Source of the DNA: Streptomyces sp. CB02959
GTDB taxonomy: Bacteria > Actinomycetota > Actinomycetes > Streptomycetales > Streptomycetaceae
Assembly (NCBI RefSeq): GCF_002803155.1
Contig: NZ_NNBP01000012.1
Coordinates: 186,001 to 250,000 of the forward strand
Length of the DNA stretch: 64,000 nt
Direction of reading: 5' to 3'
Within the stretch, counting starts at the first letter, position 1. The number at the start of each line of letters is the position of its first letter. The notes under the pieces are model-generated. The model searched no databases. It was not told where the DNA came from and saw only the letters and a list, made by a program, of their open reading frames with translations. The position numbers and the translations under genes were made by a program. This document shows, in pieces, positions 9,254 through 18,136 of this stretch.

Positions 9254-11083
9254 ATGTGCGGGATCGTCGGATACATCGGCAAGCGCGACGTCGCGCCGCT
9301 GCTCCTTGAGGGCCTGCAGCGCCTGGAGTACCGCGGCTACGACTCGGCCGGCATCGCCATCCACGCCAAGGGCACCGGCAAGGCCCCCGGCGGTCTGAAG
9401 ACCGCCAAGGCCAAGGGCCGGGTCCGGGAACTGGAGTCCCGCCTGCCGAAGCGCTTCGCCGGCTCCACCGGCATCGCGCACACCCGCTGGGCCACCCACG
9501 GCGCCCCCACCGACGAGAACGCCCACCCGCACCTCGACACCGAGGGCAAGGTCGCGGTCGTCCACAACGGCATCATCGACAACGCCGCCGAGCTGCGCGC
9601 CCGGCTGACCGCCGACGGCATCGCGTTCGCCTCCGAGACCGACACCGAGGTGCTGGCCCACCTCATCGGCCGCTCCACCGCCCCGACGCTGGAGGAGAAG
9701 GTCCGCGAGGCGCTCCGCCACGTCGAGGGCACCTACGGCATCGCCGTCCTGCACGCCGACTTCGCCGACCGCATCGTGGTCGCCCGCAACGGCTCCCCGG
9801 TCGTCCTGGGCATCGGCGAGCACGAGATGTTCGTCTCCTCCGACGTCGCCGCGCTGGTCTCGCACACCCGCCAGGTCGTCACCCTCGACGACGGCGAGAT
9901 GGCCACCCTCAAGGCCGACGACTACCGCACGTACACCACCGAGGGCTCCCGTACGACGGCGACACCGGAGACCGTCGAGTACGCGGCCGAGTCGTACGAC
10001 CTGGGCGGCCACGACACGTACATGCACAAGGAGATCTCCGAGCAGGCGGAGGCGGTGGACCGGGCGCTGCGCGGCCGGATCGACGACCGCTTCTCCACCG
10101 TCCACCTCGGCGGCCTCAACCTCGACGCCCGCGAGGCCCGCGCGGTGCGCCGGGTGAAGATCCTCGGCTGCGGCACCTCGTACCACGCCGGCCAGATCGG
10201 CGCCCAGATGATCGAGGAGCTGGCCCGCATCCCCTCGGACGCCGAGCCGGCCTCCGAGTTCCGCTACCGCAACCCGGTCGTGGACCCCGACACCCTCTAC
10301 GTCGCCGTCTCCCAGTCCGGTGAGACCTACGACGTGCTGGCCGCCGTCCAGGAGCTCAAGCGCAAGGGCGCCCGGGTGCTCGGCCTGGTCAACGTGGTCG
10401 GCTCGGCCATCGCCCGGGAGACCGACGGCGGCATCTACGTGCACGCCGGCCCCGAGGTCTGCGTGGTCTCCACCAAGTGCTTCACCAACATGGTGGTCTC
10501 CTTCGCGCTGCTCGCCCTGCACCTGGGCCGGATCCGGGACCTGTCGGTCGCGGACGGCAAGCGGATCATCGAGGGCCTGCGCAAGCTGCCCGGCCAGATT
10601 GACGAGATCCTCAAGGGCGAGGACGAGATCAAGGAGCTCTCGGCCCAGTACGCCGACGCGAAGTCGATGATGTTCATCGGCCGGGTGCGCGGCTACCCGG
10701 TGGCCCGCGAGGCGTCGCTGAAGCTCAAGGAGGTCTCGTACATCCACGCCGAGGCGTACCCGGCCTCGGAGCTCAAGCACGGCCCGCTGGCCCTGATCGA
10801 GCCGGCGATGCCGACGGTCGCGATCGTGCCGGACGACGACCTGCTGGAGAAGAACCGTGCCGCGCTGGAGGAGATCAAGGCCCGCAGCGGCCGGATCCTC
10901 GCCGTCGCCCACGACAAGCAGGAGAAGGCCGACCACACCATCGTGGTGCCGAAGAACGAGCCCGAGCTGGACCCGATCCTGATGGGCATCCCGCTCCAAC
11001 TCCTCGCCTACCACACGGCGTTGGCCCTGGGCCGGGACATCGACAAGCCCCGCAACCTCGCCAAGTCCGTCACGGTCGAGTAG
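9254..11083 (+). CDS. glmS: Glutamine--fructose-6-phosphate aminotransferase
   Basis: The 609-residue enzyme makes glucosamine-6-phosphate, the first step to UDP-GlcNAc and peptidoglycan. The N-terminal glutaminase domain starts MCGIVGYIG; the mature N-terminal Cys is the nucleophile, which fixes the start at 9254 and rules out the in-frame ATG at 9227. Two SIS sugar-isomerase domains follow (LGCGTSYHAGQ, SQSGETYD), and the protein ends KSVTVE as in the family. An AGAAGG site precedes the start. Confidence 0.95.
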   Translation: MCGIVGYIGKRDVAPLLLEGLQRLEYRGYDSAGIAIHAKGTGKAPGGLKTAKAKGRVRELESRLPKRFAGSTGIAHTRWATHGAPTDENAHPHLDTEGKVAVVHNGIIDNAAELRARLTADGIAFASETDTEVLAHLIGRSTAPTLEEKVREALRHVEGTYGIAVLHADFADRIVVARNGSPVVLGIGEHEMFVSSDVAALVSHTRQVVTLDDGEMATLKADDYRTYTTEGSRTTATPETVEYAAESYDLGGHDTYMHKEISEQAEAVDRALRGRIDDRFSTVHLGGLNLDAREARAVRRVKILGCGTSYHAGQIGAQMIEELARIPSDAEPASEFRYRNPVVDPDTLYVAVSQSGETYDVLAAVQELKRKGARVLGLVNVVGSAIARETDGGIYVHAGPEVCVVSTKCFTNMVVSFALLALHLGRIRDLSVADGKRIIEGLRKLPGQIDEILKGEDEIKELSAQYADAKSMMFIGRVRGYPVAREASLKLKEVSYIHAEAYPASELKHGPLALIEPAMPTVAIVPDDDLLEKNRAALEEIKARSGRILAVAHDKQEKADHTIVVPKNEPELDPILMGIPLQLLAYHTALALGRDIDKPRNLAKSVTVE

Positions 11084-11096
11084 GTCCGTGAAAAAA

Positions 11097-11144
11097 GGCG
11101 CTGGCTCCGCGTGCGTGCCACCATACGCACGCGGAGCCGGCGCC
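11097..11144 (+). terminator. glmS terminator
   Basis: A long hairpin has 20-bp arms (11097-11116 with 11125-11144), one T-G pair and an eight-base loop, starting 13 bases after the glmS stop. It is preceded by a run of A and followed by TCCCCTTT. Confidence 0.85.
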
Positions 11145-11407
11145 TCCCCTTTGCCGGCGTCGCCCATTACGCCGGCGGGATGCCGCCGCCCCGGAATCCG
11201 TCACGTCCCGGCCGGCAGCACGTCGTCGTGACCGTTTTCTACCCGTCACAAGCGCACAACCAACCTCCGGACGGCCACCGGACTGCCGTTGCCCACAATC
11301 CCCATGACGCCCCCTCAACTGTGGACATGCCGAGGAGAGTCGATCAACGGGGGGTGTGCGCAAGGGAGTTCAGCCTCGTCCCGGCCGGGACAGAATCTCC
11401 GCCGGCG

Positions 11408-11929
11408 TCAGGGAATGACCATGACCGGGCGCTGTGCGCGGCGGGCCAGCCGGCCGGCCACCGAGCCGAAGATCCGGCCGACGAGTCCGTGCGTCGAGCC
11501 GACCACGATCGCGTCGGCCTCGTACTCCCGGCCGACCTCCTCCAGCTCGTGGCAGATGTCGCCGCCGCGCTCGACGAGGATCCAGGGGACCTCGGTGAGG
11601 TGGTCGGCGCACGCGAGCTCCAGTCCGAGCACCTCGGTGCGGTGATCGGGGACGTCCACGAAGACCGGAGGTTCGCAGCCCGCCCACACCGTCGTCGGCA
11701 GCCGGTTGGCCACGTGGACGATGATCAGGCCGGAGCCGTGGCGCCGCGCCAGACCGATTGCATACGCCAACGCGCGCTCGCTCGACGTGGAGCCGTCGAA
11801 GCCGACCACGACGCCGTGCCGGAAGGCGGGATCGCAGGAGTGGTGCTTCTGTTCCACCGCTTCGAGGTCCGCCATCGGATCGGCGACCTGCTTGCGGTCC
11901 GCGGGTTCAGGGGTTTCGTGACCGGCCAT
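11408..11929 (-). CDS. Universal stress protein (UspA family)
   Basis: A single UspA domain in 173 residues. The strand-Asp motif GVVVGFDGS begins near residue 38, and the ATP-binding loop GSTHGLVGRIFGSVAGRL lies near the C-terminus with the Gly-x2-Gly-x9-Gly-Ser spacing of ATP-binding members. The first 37 residues are an unstructured extension; an internal ATG (MADLEAVEQ) is an alternative start. It stands alone, convergent with glmS. Confidence 0.88.
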   Translation of the reverse strand: MAGHETPEPADRKQVADPMADLEAVEQKHHSCDPAFRHGVVVGFDGSTSSERALAYAIGLARRHGSGLIIVHVANRLPTTVWAGCEPPVFVDVPDHRTEVLGLELACADHLTEVPWILVERGGDICHELEEVGREYEADAIVVGSTHGLVGRIFGSVAGRLARRAQRPVMVIP

Positions 11930-12941
11930 GGGTGTCTCGGCGAGAACGTCCTCTTGCGGAGGGGCGAACGGGGAGCGGCGATTGACTTGATCCGGCAGTT
12001 GACCTGGGCGGCTCGATCAAGGAGCAGGAGCCTTAGTTCAAAGAGGAACAACACGACTGGGAATCATCTTTCCAAGCCGATACCCCAAGAGTACGGCGCT
12101 ACTCCTTCACTGCCCAGAACGCCCACGGGTCACCGGGCGCCCTCACGGGGCGGTCCGGGGCCGCAAGCGTTCCCCGGAGCATGCCGGAGCGTGGCGCGGA
12201 TGGCAATGCCCCGCCCTGCCCCCGTACGTACCCCCGGCGGCGCCCCCCGAGCGTCGGCGGCGCCGCCCTCGCCACCCGGCCGCGGTGATCATCACTACGC
12301 CGGCACCGCACCGTAGATCACCCGACCCGGTGAGCGGCGCCGTCCCCCCGGGCGCACCCGGCCGTCCCCGGCACCCGTCTCCTTGATCACTGGCGGAGCC
12401 TTCCGGGCGGGCACGAACGGGCACCGCCGCCGGTCCCGCGGGCGCGGCCGGGGCCCGTCGCGCCGAACCGGGTGGACAACCACGCGCCCCCGTGCTGGAG
12501 GCACCCCCAACCAGAGGTGCAGAACGGGGCATACCGGGACGGGAGCGCAAAGGGGCGGACCCTTGAGCGGGGGGCGTACGCCGGCCGATTGAGGGCTCCG
12601 CAAGTCTGCGCACGACCGTTTTCAGCCAACTTCCGGCCCGTACTCACCCCTTGCCCCGGACCCCCCTCAACCCCGGTGTGAGCAGGGAGGAAAGGACCGC
12701 CGGGCATGGTTGTGCCCTACTGCGAACGGGCAGAGCCGAGACGCGTACTTCCCATGCAGGCCCGACGAGTGGAACGCTTCGTGATCGAATGCTTCGCGCC
12801 AAGTTGCCATATCGACATACCAGCGGGTGGTGAACTTGGCACTCCATCCTCACGGGACACAGTAGATTCGATCTTGGTAGCTACGGCGGGGGAACTGTGC
12901 AAGACCGAGAGGGCGAGACGACCGAGGGGGGCTTAAGTGCC
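11930..12941. promoter_or_regulatory. Long non-coding region between usp and adpA
   Basis: About 1 kb with no convincing gene; the open frames here are Arg/Pro-rich GC artefacts. The adpA-proximal 300 bases are noticeably more AT-rich than the rest and should hold the adpA promoter and leader. A TAGATT at 12863-12868 is a possible -10 element. A TTGGCA at 12836-12841 is 21 bp away, too far for a textbook pair. Long regulatory upstream regions are known for adpA in other Streptomyces. Confidence 0.5.
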
Positions 12942-14213
12942 ATGAGCCAGGACTCCGCTGCCGTACCACCAGATGCCGCCCGCAAGCTCGCCGCCCGACG
13001 ACGCCGCGAAATAGTCGCGGTGCTCCTCTTCAGCGGCGGCCCCATTTTCGAGAGCTCCATTCCGCTCTCGGTCTTCGGCATCGACCGCCAAGACGCAGGC
13101 GTTCCGAGGTACCGGCTACTTGTGTGCGCGGGCGAAGACGCGCCTTTGCGCACGACCGGGGGGCTCGAACTGTCGGCCCCCTACGGGCTGGAGGCGATCT
13201 CCCGTGCCGGGACGGTCGTCGTACCGGCCTGGCGTTCCATCACCCAGGCCCCGCCACCCGCGGCGCTCGACGCACTGCGTCGCGCGCACGAGGAAGGGGC
13301 CAGGATCGTCGGGCTGTGCACGGGGGCGTTCGTCCTCGCCGCGGCCGGACTGCTCGACGGCCGACCGGCCACCACCCACTGGATGTACGCGCCGACGCTC
13401 GCCAAGCGCTACCCGTCCGTCCACGTGGACCCGCGTGAGCTCTTCGTCGACGACGGCGACGTCCTCACCTCCGCCGGCACCGCCGCCGGAATCGACCTGT
13501 GCCTCCACATCGTGCGCACCGACCACGGCGCCGACGCGGCCAACGCGCTCGCCCGCCGCCTGGTCGTCCCGCCCCGGCGGACCGCGTCCGACCTCGGGCA
13601 CCAGCGCTACCTGGACAGGTCGTTACCGGAGGAGATCGGCGCCGACCCGCTCGCCGAGGTCGTCGCCTGGGCGCTGGAGCACCTCCACGAGCAGTTCGAC
13701 GTGGAGACGCTGGCGGCCCGCGCGTACATGAGCCGGCGCACGTTCGACCGGCGGTTCCGCTCCCTCACGGGCAGCGCTCCGCTCCAGTGGCTGATCACCC
13801 AGCGGGTCCTCCAGGCCCAGCGGCTGCTGGAGACCTCCGACTATTCGGTGGACGAGGTCGCCGGGCGCTGCGGGTTCCGCTCGCCGGTCGCGCTGCGCGG
13901 CCACTTCCGGCGGCAGCTGGGCGCCTCGCCCGCGGCCTATCGGGCGGCCTACCGCGCCCGCCGGCCGCAGAACGGTGCGCCCGAACCAGCGCTGCGTCCG
14001 GAACGGGCCGAGCGTCCGGAGCGTGAACGGGCGGCGCTGGGCAGCGAGCGGTTCTCCGCCGCCGCGCTGGGCGGGCACGGTCTGGCCGCCGAGGCGGCGG
14101 ACGTGGCCAAGCCGCCGTCGGAGGGTTACGCCGCGCGGCTGCCGGAGACCCCGGTCGGCCGGGGGGCCGGTCGCCCCGTACTGCCCGGTCAGCGGGAGCG
14201 CCCCGTAGGGTGA
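12942..14213 (+). CDS. adpA: AdpA, central developmental regulator of Streptomyces
   Basis: The 423-residue protein closely matches the AdpA sequence I know. It has an N-terminal ThiJ/PfpI/DJ-1-like domain ([23 protein letters not shown]) and a C-terminal AraC/XylS DNA-binding domain with two helix-turn-helices ([16 protein letters not shown] and [20 protein letters not shown]). Leu228, between the domains, is encoded by the rare codon TTA (13623-13625), the hallmark making AdpA synthesis depend on the bldA tRNA. The start at MSQDS matches known AdpA N-termini rather than a longer GTG form. The orn gene follows directly, as in other streptomycetes. The tail after residue 345 is variable. Confidence 0.96.
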   Translation: MSQDSAAVPPDAARKLAARRRREIVAVLLFSGGPIFESSIPLSVFGIDRQDAGVPRYRLLVCAGEDAPLRTTGGLELSAPYGLEAISRAGTVVVPAWRSITQAPPPAALDALRRAHEEGARIVGLCTGAFVLAAAGLLDGRPATTHWMYAPTLAKRYPSVHVDPRELFVDDGDVLTSAGTAAGIDLCLHIVRTDHGADAANALARRLVVPPRRTASDLGHQRYLDRSLPEEIGADPLAEVVAWALEHLHEQFDVETLAARAYMSRRTFDRRFRSLTGSAPLQWLITQRVLQAQRLLETSDYSVDEVAGRCGFRSPVALRGHFRRQLGASPAAYRAAYRARRPQNGAPEPALRPERAERPERERAALGSERFSAAALGGHGLAAEAADVAKPPSEGYAARLPETPVGRGAGRPVLPGQRERPVG

Positions 14214-14218
14214 GACGT

Positions 14219-14839
14219 ATGAACGATCGCATGGTGTGGATCGACTGCGAGATGACCGGACTCTCGCTGGCGAGTGACGCGCTTATCGAGGTGGCCGCCC
14301 TGGTCACCGACTCGGAGCTGAACGTGCTGGGTGACGGGGTGGATGTGGTGATCCGTCCCCCGGCCGAGGCGCTGACCACCATGCCGGAGGTGGTGCGGCA
14401 GATGCACACCACCTCCGGGCTGCTGGCCGAGCTGGACACCGGTACGACGCTGGAGGCGGCCGAGGCACAGGTGCTTGACTACATCAAGCAGCATGTGCCG
14501 GAGCCGGGCAAGGCGCCGCTGTGCGGAAACTCCGTCGGCACCGACCGCGGCTTCCTGCTGCGCGACATGCCGACGCTGGAGAGCTACCTGCACTACCGGA
14601 TCGTCGATGTGTCGTCCGTGAAGGAACTGGCCCGGCGCTGGTTCCCGCGGGCGTACTTCAACAGTCCGGACAAGAACGGCAACCACCGGGCACTGGCGGA
14701 CATCCGCGAATCCATCGCGGAGCTGCGCTACTACCGGGAGGCCGTGTTCGTGCCGCAGCCGGGGCCGGACACGGAGACCGCGAGGGCCATCGCGGCCAAG
14801 CACAAGCTGCCCGCCGAACCGGCGCCGGCGGCACAGTGA
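14219..14839 (+). CDS. orn: Oligoribonuclease
   Basis: The 206-residue DEDDh 3'-5' exoribonuclease degrades 2-5-nt RNA and pGpG. Motifs are WIDCEMTG (first Asp and Glu), the central [11 protein letters not shown], and the C-terminal [12 protein letters not shown] (His and Asp). The ATG at 14219 lies five bases after the adpA stop; a GTG at 14210 overlapping that stop is an alternative. It is likely co-transcribed with adpA. Confidence 0.95.
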   Translation: MNDRMVWIDCEMTGLSLASDALIEVAALVTDSELNVLGDGVDVVIRPPAEALTTMPEVVRQMHTTSGLLAELDTGTTLEAAEAQVLDYIKQHVPEPGKAPLCGNSVGTDRGFLLRDMPTLESYLHYRIVDVSSVKELARRWFPRAYFNSPDKNGNHRALADIRESIAELRYYREAVFVPQPGPDTETARAIAAKHKLPAEPAPAAQ

Positions 14840-14843
14840 CGCA

Positions 14844-14878
14844 GCTCGCTCCCAGGGACGCGAAACCTGGGAGCGAGC
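14844..14878 (+). terminator. orn terminator
   Basis: A perfect 13-bp stem (14844-14856 with 14866-14878) and nine-base loop four bases after the orn stop. A TTTTTCTC run follows some 20 bases later. Confidence 0.85.
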
Positions 14879-14944
14879 ACCCCTCCGGAGCCTGTACACT
14901 TTTTCTCAGCCGGTGGGGAAAAGGAACCACACAGCACCGGTCTT

Positions 14945-15018
14945 GGTGGGTATAGCTCAGCTGGTAGAGCACCTGGTTGTGGTCCAGGATGTCGCGGGTT
15001 CGAGTCCCGTTACTCACC
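14945..15018 (+). tRNA. tRNA-His (anticodon GTG)
   Basis: A full cloverleaf is visible: acceptor GTGGGTA/TACTCAC with an extra 5' G opposite discriminator C, the tRNA-His identity feature. The anticodon stem CCTGG/CCAGG holds the loop TTGTGGT (anticodon 14979-14981), and the T-arm contains GGTTCGAGTCC. CCA is not fully encoded. Its 3' part is the prophage attachment core, so the last 22 bases are supplied by the integrated element. A TACACT about 45 bases upstream is a weak -10 candidate. Confidence 0.95.
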
Positions 15019-15019
15019 C
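14997..15019. other. attL core (23 bp, within tRNA-His 3' end)
   Basis: Identical over 23 bp to 58004-58026; the bases on each side differ (G/T before, A/C after). It covers the T-loop to the discriminator, so the tRNA stays intact after integration. The integrase gene begins 109 bases to the right, the normal position for a tyrosine integrase and its attP. Confidence 0.93.
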
Positions 15020-15024
15020 AAAAG

Positions 15025-15064
15025 GATCGGCCCCTGACCTGGGAAAACAGGTCAGGGGCCGATC
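15025..15064 (+). terminator. Phage-supplied terminator behind tRNA-His
   Basis: A perfect 16-bp stem (15025-15040 with 15049-15064) closes an eight-base loop whose outer G-C can also pair, and TCTTTCATTTC follows. It lies just inside the element and replaces the host tRNA terminator displaced to 58036. It also shields the integrase gene from tRNA transcription. Confidence 0.85.
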
Positions 15065-15127
15065 TCTTTCATTTCCCGGCCAAACGCGGGCCTAACGCAC
15101 CCCCAGAAACGCCCCTACTCTCGGCCC

Positions 15128-16390
15128 ATGGCGACCATCAGAGAGCGGACCCGCAAGGACGGTTCCTCGATCTTCCAGGTCCGTTGGGTCCAAGGGGGAC
15201 GCGGCGGGACCAACGAGACGGAGTCGTTCGCCGAGCCGGAGCAGGCAGATCAGTTCCGGAAGCTCGTGGACGCGCACGGCCAGGAGTGGCCCCCGGGCTG
15301 GATCAAGGGCCGCGGATTCGTCGAGCCGGACACCGACCCCGACGACATCCCTTTCGTCGACTGGGCGACCCGCTACGTCGACCGGCTGACGGGCATCGAC
15401 GAGCGCACCCGCGAGGACTACCACCGAGACATCCGGATCCACCTGTCCCTTCTCCAGCACACCACCCGGGCCGGCGTCGTGACTCCGGCGACCATCTGCA
15501 ACCTCACGGCCGATGACATTCAGGACTGGGTACGGGCCGAGGAGAAGGGGGCGCCGGACGAGGGGGACGCCGAGAAGTGGGCGCGGCGGCCCGCCGACCC
15601 GAAGTCGATCGCGAACCGCCACGGCCTCTTGTGGTGCATCGTTCAGGCCGCGGTCGAGGCCGAGCCGCAGCTACGGACTACGAACTGCTGCAAGGGCACC
15701 AGCCTGCCTCGGGTGGACGACCACACCGAGGAGGAGATGTGCTTCCTGGAGCACGACGAGTACGCGCGAATAGCTGCGGAGATCAAGGATCCCGCGGCCC
15801 GGGACCTCGCCGACTGGCTCGTCAGCACGGGGATGCGGTGGGGCGAGGCTACGGCCCTCCAGGTGCGCGACTTGGCCCTAACCGCCGACCGGCCCACGGT
15901 GTCCGTGCAACGGGCCTGGAAGAAGGCGAAGAAGGGTTCTGAGGCGGCGTTCTACCTCGGGCCGCCGAAGACCCGGAAAGCGCGGCGCGTGCTGGCCCTG
16001 TCCCCCGCGCAGGTGGAGATGGCGCGGCGCCTGGTGGTCGGCCAGCCGCCGGCGGGGTTCGTGTTCCGGGCGGCCATGGGCGGGGCGTGGCGGCACGCGA
16101 ATTTCTACAACCGGAAGTGGATGCCGGCGGTGAAGAGCGCCGTTGAGAAGGGACTACCGAAGCGTCCGCGGATTCATGATCTGCGGCACACGCACGTCTC
16201 GTGGCTGATCGGCGCGAACATCCCTCTCCCTGCGATCCAGAACCGGTTGGGGCACGAGTCGATCCAGACGACGGTCGACCGGTACGGGCATCTGGTGCGA
16301 TCTCTGGACGGGGAGATCGTGGCCGCGGTTGAAGCCGCCCTGTCCGGGCCGGCGATTCCAGCACAGGGCAGGCTGCGCAGCGTGGTCTAG
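15128..16390 (+). CDS. int: Tyrosine integrase of the prophage
   Basis: The 420-residue tyrosine recombinase performs site-specific integration at tRNA-His. An arm-binding N-terminus (MATIRERTRKDGSSIFQVRW) is followed by a SAM-like core-binding domain (about 75-190) and the catalytic domain. Catalytic residues visible are R237 (STGMRWGEA), H350 and R353 (IHDLRHTHV), H376 (LGHES) and the nucleophile Y386 (VDRYGHL). The C-terminal tail after Y386 is about 35 residues. Its stop codon overlaps that of the convergent small gene by three bases. Confidence 0.95.
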   Translation: MATIRERTRKDGSSIFQVRWVQGGRGGTNETESFAEPEQADQFRKLVDAHGQEWPPGWIKGRGFVEPDTDPDDIPFVDWATRYVDRLTGIDERTREDYHRDIRIHLSLLQHTTRAGVVTPATICNLTADDIQDWVRAEEKGAPDEGDAEKWARRPADPKSIANRHGLLWCIVQAAVEAEPQLRTTNCCKGTSLPRVDDHTEEEMCFLEHDEYARIAAEIKDPAARDLADWLVSTGMRWGEATALQVRDLALTADRPTVSVQRAWKKAKKGSEAAFYLGPPKTRKARRVLALSPAQVEMARRLVVGQPPAGFVFRAAMGGAWRHANFYNRKWMPAVKSAVEKGLPKRPRIHDLRHTHVSWLIGANIPLPAIQNRLGHESIQTTVDRYGHLVRSLDGEIVAAVEAALSGPAIPAQGRLRSVV

Positions 16391-16629
16391 CAGGCGGGCG
16401 CGTAGGGGAGGGCCCCGGCGCCGGGTTCGCCCCAGTTTTGTATCCACTGGCCATGCCGGACGAAGTGGCAGAGGTGGTCATTTATTGCGTCGAGGAGTTC
16501 GGGGGTCATGTGGCCACGCCGCACGAGCCATATGACCTCGCCTCTTCGCTCAACCAAGAGGAGGGTGGTTCCGTCGGGCAGGTCGTCGCTGAATTCGACA
16601 CGTGCTGCTGTCATTCTGCTCTGAGTCAT
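16387..16629 (-). CDS. Small prophage protein, convergent with int and downstream of an SOS box
   Basis: An 80-residue protein (MTQSRMTAARVEFSDDLPDG onwards) with a beta-rich first half (TTLLLVERRGEVIWLVRRGH) and a helical second half (TPELLDAINDHLCHF). No known domain is recognised, though the pattern looks like a conserved Streptomyces small-protein family. The ATG at 16629 is preferred; an upstream ATG at 16656 would leave only a few bases to the SOS-like operator at 16662-16675. Context suggests a DNA-damage-induced function such as antirepression or growth control; this is inference. Confidence 0.6.
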   Translation of the reverse strand: MTQSRMTAARVEFSDDLPDGTTLLLVERRGEVIWLVRRGHMTPELLDAINDHLCHFVRHGQWIQNWGEPGAGALPYAPAC

Positions 16630-16661
16630 AGGACCCCCACTCGACGCAAGGCACATACATC

Positions 16662-16675
16662 CGAACGCACGTTCG
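16662..16675. promoter_or_regulatory. LexA (SOS) box
   Basis: The 14-mer CGAACGCACGTTCG fits the Gram-positive/actinobacterial LexA consensus CGAACRNRYGTTYG at every position. With one more pair on each side it is a 16-bp palindrome. It is 33 bases upstream of the small minus-strand gene start at 16629, a place where LexA would block its promoter. Confidence 0.75.
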
Positions 16676-16803
16676 GGCGTGCAGGCTACCGTGGACTTAC
16701 GCCCCTCAGGCGGATCACCATGGTGTCATTTCGGACAGCCTTCAACCACACCTATGCGCGAACATGACTATCCGTAACACCGACGGCCACAGGTGGGCCT
16801 GAC

Positions 16804-17217
16804 TCAGGCGCCCCCGCGCTCGAATGTGGCCAGCAGGCGGGCGAGTTGCTCACGCTGCGCGGGCGTCAGATTCTCAGCGTGCTGCACCAGGGCGCGAGCC
16901 TCGCCGGACGTCGACCAGACGGTGTCGATGCCGAGGAACTGTGCACCAGCAGCGTCTTGGAGTCGCCCCAGGGGAAGCGAGAGGGCCGACGCAAGGGCCG
17001 TCAGCTCTGGCACCTGTGGCGGAATCACCGGCTGGCGCTTCTCCAGGCGGTCGAGCCAGCCACGCTTGATGATTGGCCTTTCGTCGGCATCCCGATTCTG
17101 CGGATGCTCCTCTACCGCACGAAGGCTCATGCGCAGCTCTGCGCGTCGCTCCCGCACGAGATCGGACAGCTGCGTTCGCGCTGCCTGCCGATCATCCTCT
17201 TCGACCATGGTCGTCAT
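16804..17217 (-). CDS. XRE-like helix-turn-helix protein, candidate prophage repressor
   Basis: A 137-residue protein with an N-terminal helix-turn-helix-like region (LSDLVRERRAELRMSLRAVEEH onwards, then WLDRLEKRQPVIPPQVPELTALASAL). A short helical tail (LTPAQREQLARLLATFERG) may serve in dimerisation. The ATG at 17217 has AGGAG 13 bases upstream; longer in-frame starts run into the operator region. It is divergent from a Cro-like gene with repeated TGGACA sites between them, the usual lysis-lysogeny switch layout. The repressor role is inferred from this. Confidence 0.65.
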   Translation of the reverse strand: MTTMVEEDDRQAARTQLSDLVRERRAELRMSLRAVEEHPQNRDADERPIIKRGWLDRLEKRQPVIPPQVPELTALASALSLPLGRLQDAAGAQFLGIDTVWSTSGEARALVQHAENLTPAQREQLARLLATFERGGA

Positions 17218-17317
17218 CCTGCCACTCCTGGGGGCGAGCCGGGCGTCCGGTGTCCATGATGCGGATGAGCCGCAGGTTCCGTTTTCCCTGGTCACAGGCA
17301 CAGGGTGACTCACTCGC

Positions 17318-17452
17318 TGGACAAAGTGTCCACGCTAAAGGGCGACCCCGCATAGGGCGTACCCCGGAAATGACCAAATAGAAAGCCTGACCATCTGGAT
17401 GGACAAGACGTCCACCCGCATGGGATGCTCAGCCTGTCCATCTGGATGGACA
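17318..17452. promoter_or_regulatory. Operator cluster with repeated TGGACA half-sites
   Basis: Three inverted repeats share the half-site TGGACA/TGTCCA: TGGACA-AAG-TGTCCA at 17318-17332, TGGAC-AAGAC-GTCCA at 17400-17414, and an 18-bp perfect palindrome at 17435-17452. A 16-base block (CCATCTGGATGGACAA) occurs twice, at 17391 and 17438. All lie between the divergent regulators at 17217 and 17474, so they are likely binding sites for one or both. Confidence 0.75.
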
Positions 17453-17473
17453 AACCGCCAAAGGAGGTGGACA

Positions 17474-17773
17474 TTGGTCCCGCGTGACTCCCGCTACCGA
17501 CTCCTGGACGCCGACCTGCTGCGACGCCTCATGCGACGCACGGGTACGGGCCAACGAATCTCCATACGCGATCTCGCGGACGCGGTGGGATGTGCCACGG
17601 GCACGATCGGCGATCTCCACAGCGGGGCCCGGGAGTGCGTCACCGCCGACACCGCGCACGCACTGTGCCACGTGATCGGAGTGGACGTACTCGTCCTTTT
17701 CGCACCAGTCGGGCGGTCCGTGCCGGTTCCCGAGGGTGAAATCCCGCCAGTTGGCCTTAGGGCGCTGGCATGA
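17474..17773 (+). CDS. Small XRE/Cro-like helix-turn-helix regulator
   Basis: The 99-residue protein starts at a TTG at 17474 with an excellent AAGGAGGTGG site in front. It has a classic helix-turn-helix, RISIRDLADAVGCATGTIGD, followed by the helical VTADTAHALCHVIGVDVLVLF. It is the first gene of the rightward early operon and divergent from the candidate repressor, so a Cro-like role is likely. Its stop overlaps the next start (ATGA). Confidence 0.75.
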   Translation: MVPRDSRYRLLDADLLRRLMRRTGTGQRISIRDLADAVGCATGTIGDLHSGARECVTADTAHALCHVIGVDVLVLFAPVGRSVPVPEGEIPPVGLRALA

Positions 17774-18045
17774 GCGCGCCGAGCCTCTTCACCTACGACG
17801 AGGCCGCCGACGCGCTCAGGGTCCAAAAGACCTGGTTGCAGCGTCACATCAAGGCGTTGCCTCACACCAAGATCGGCCGTGAGGTCCTGTTCACCGAGGA
17901 GCACCTCGCGGAAATCGTCCGCGCATTCCACGTGGCTCCAGTCACCGGGCCTCTCGCGGACACCTCGGCGGCACCGGCCGCCTCGAACCCCCTGGCGACC
18001 CTGCGCCCGCTTCCGGCGCGCAGGTCACTCCGCCGCACTTCCTGA
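17770..18045 (+). CDS. Excisionase-like winged-helix protein
   Basis: The 91-residue protein has a MerR/Xis-type DNA-binding fold (FTYDEAADALRVQKTWLQRH, then KIGREVLFTEEHLAEIV). The tail is Pro/Ala-rich and disordered. Such proteins serve as phage recombination directionality factors; its place in the operon after the Cro-like gene and near int fits Xis, but an activator role is possible. Confidence 0.6.
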   Translation: MSAPSLFTYDEAADALRVQKTWLQRHIKALPHTKIGREVLFTEEHLAEIVRAFHVAPVTGPLADTSAAPAASNPLATLRPLPARRSLRRTS

Positions 18046-18136
18046 CGGACGTGAGTCGGGGCCGCTACCGGCTGGACCCCGGCGCGACCCCTTCGGCTCA
18101 CCTCACCACTCCATTCCCAGAGAAATGAGGCTCCCC

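Noticed and set aside
12143-12613. Possible 156-residue minus-strand gene upstream of adpA
   Set aside because: Arg/Pro/Gly-rich without folding pattern or ribosome site; the region is better explained as regulatory.
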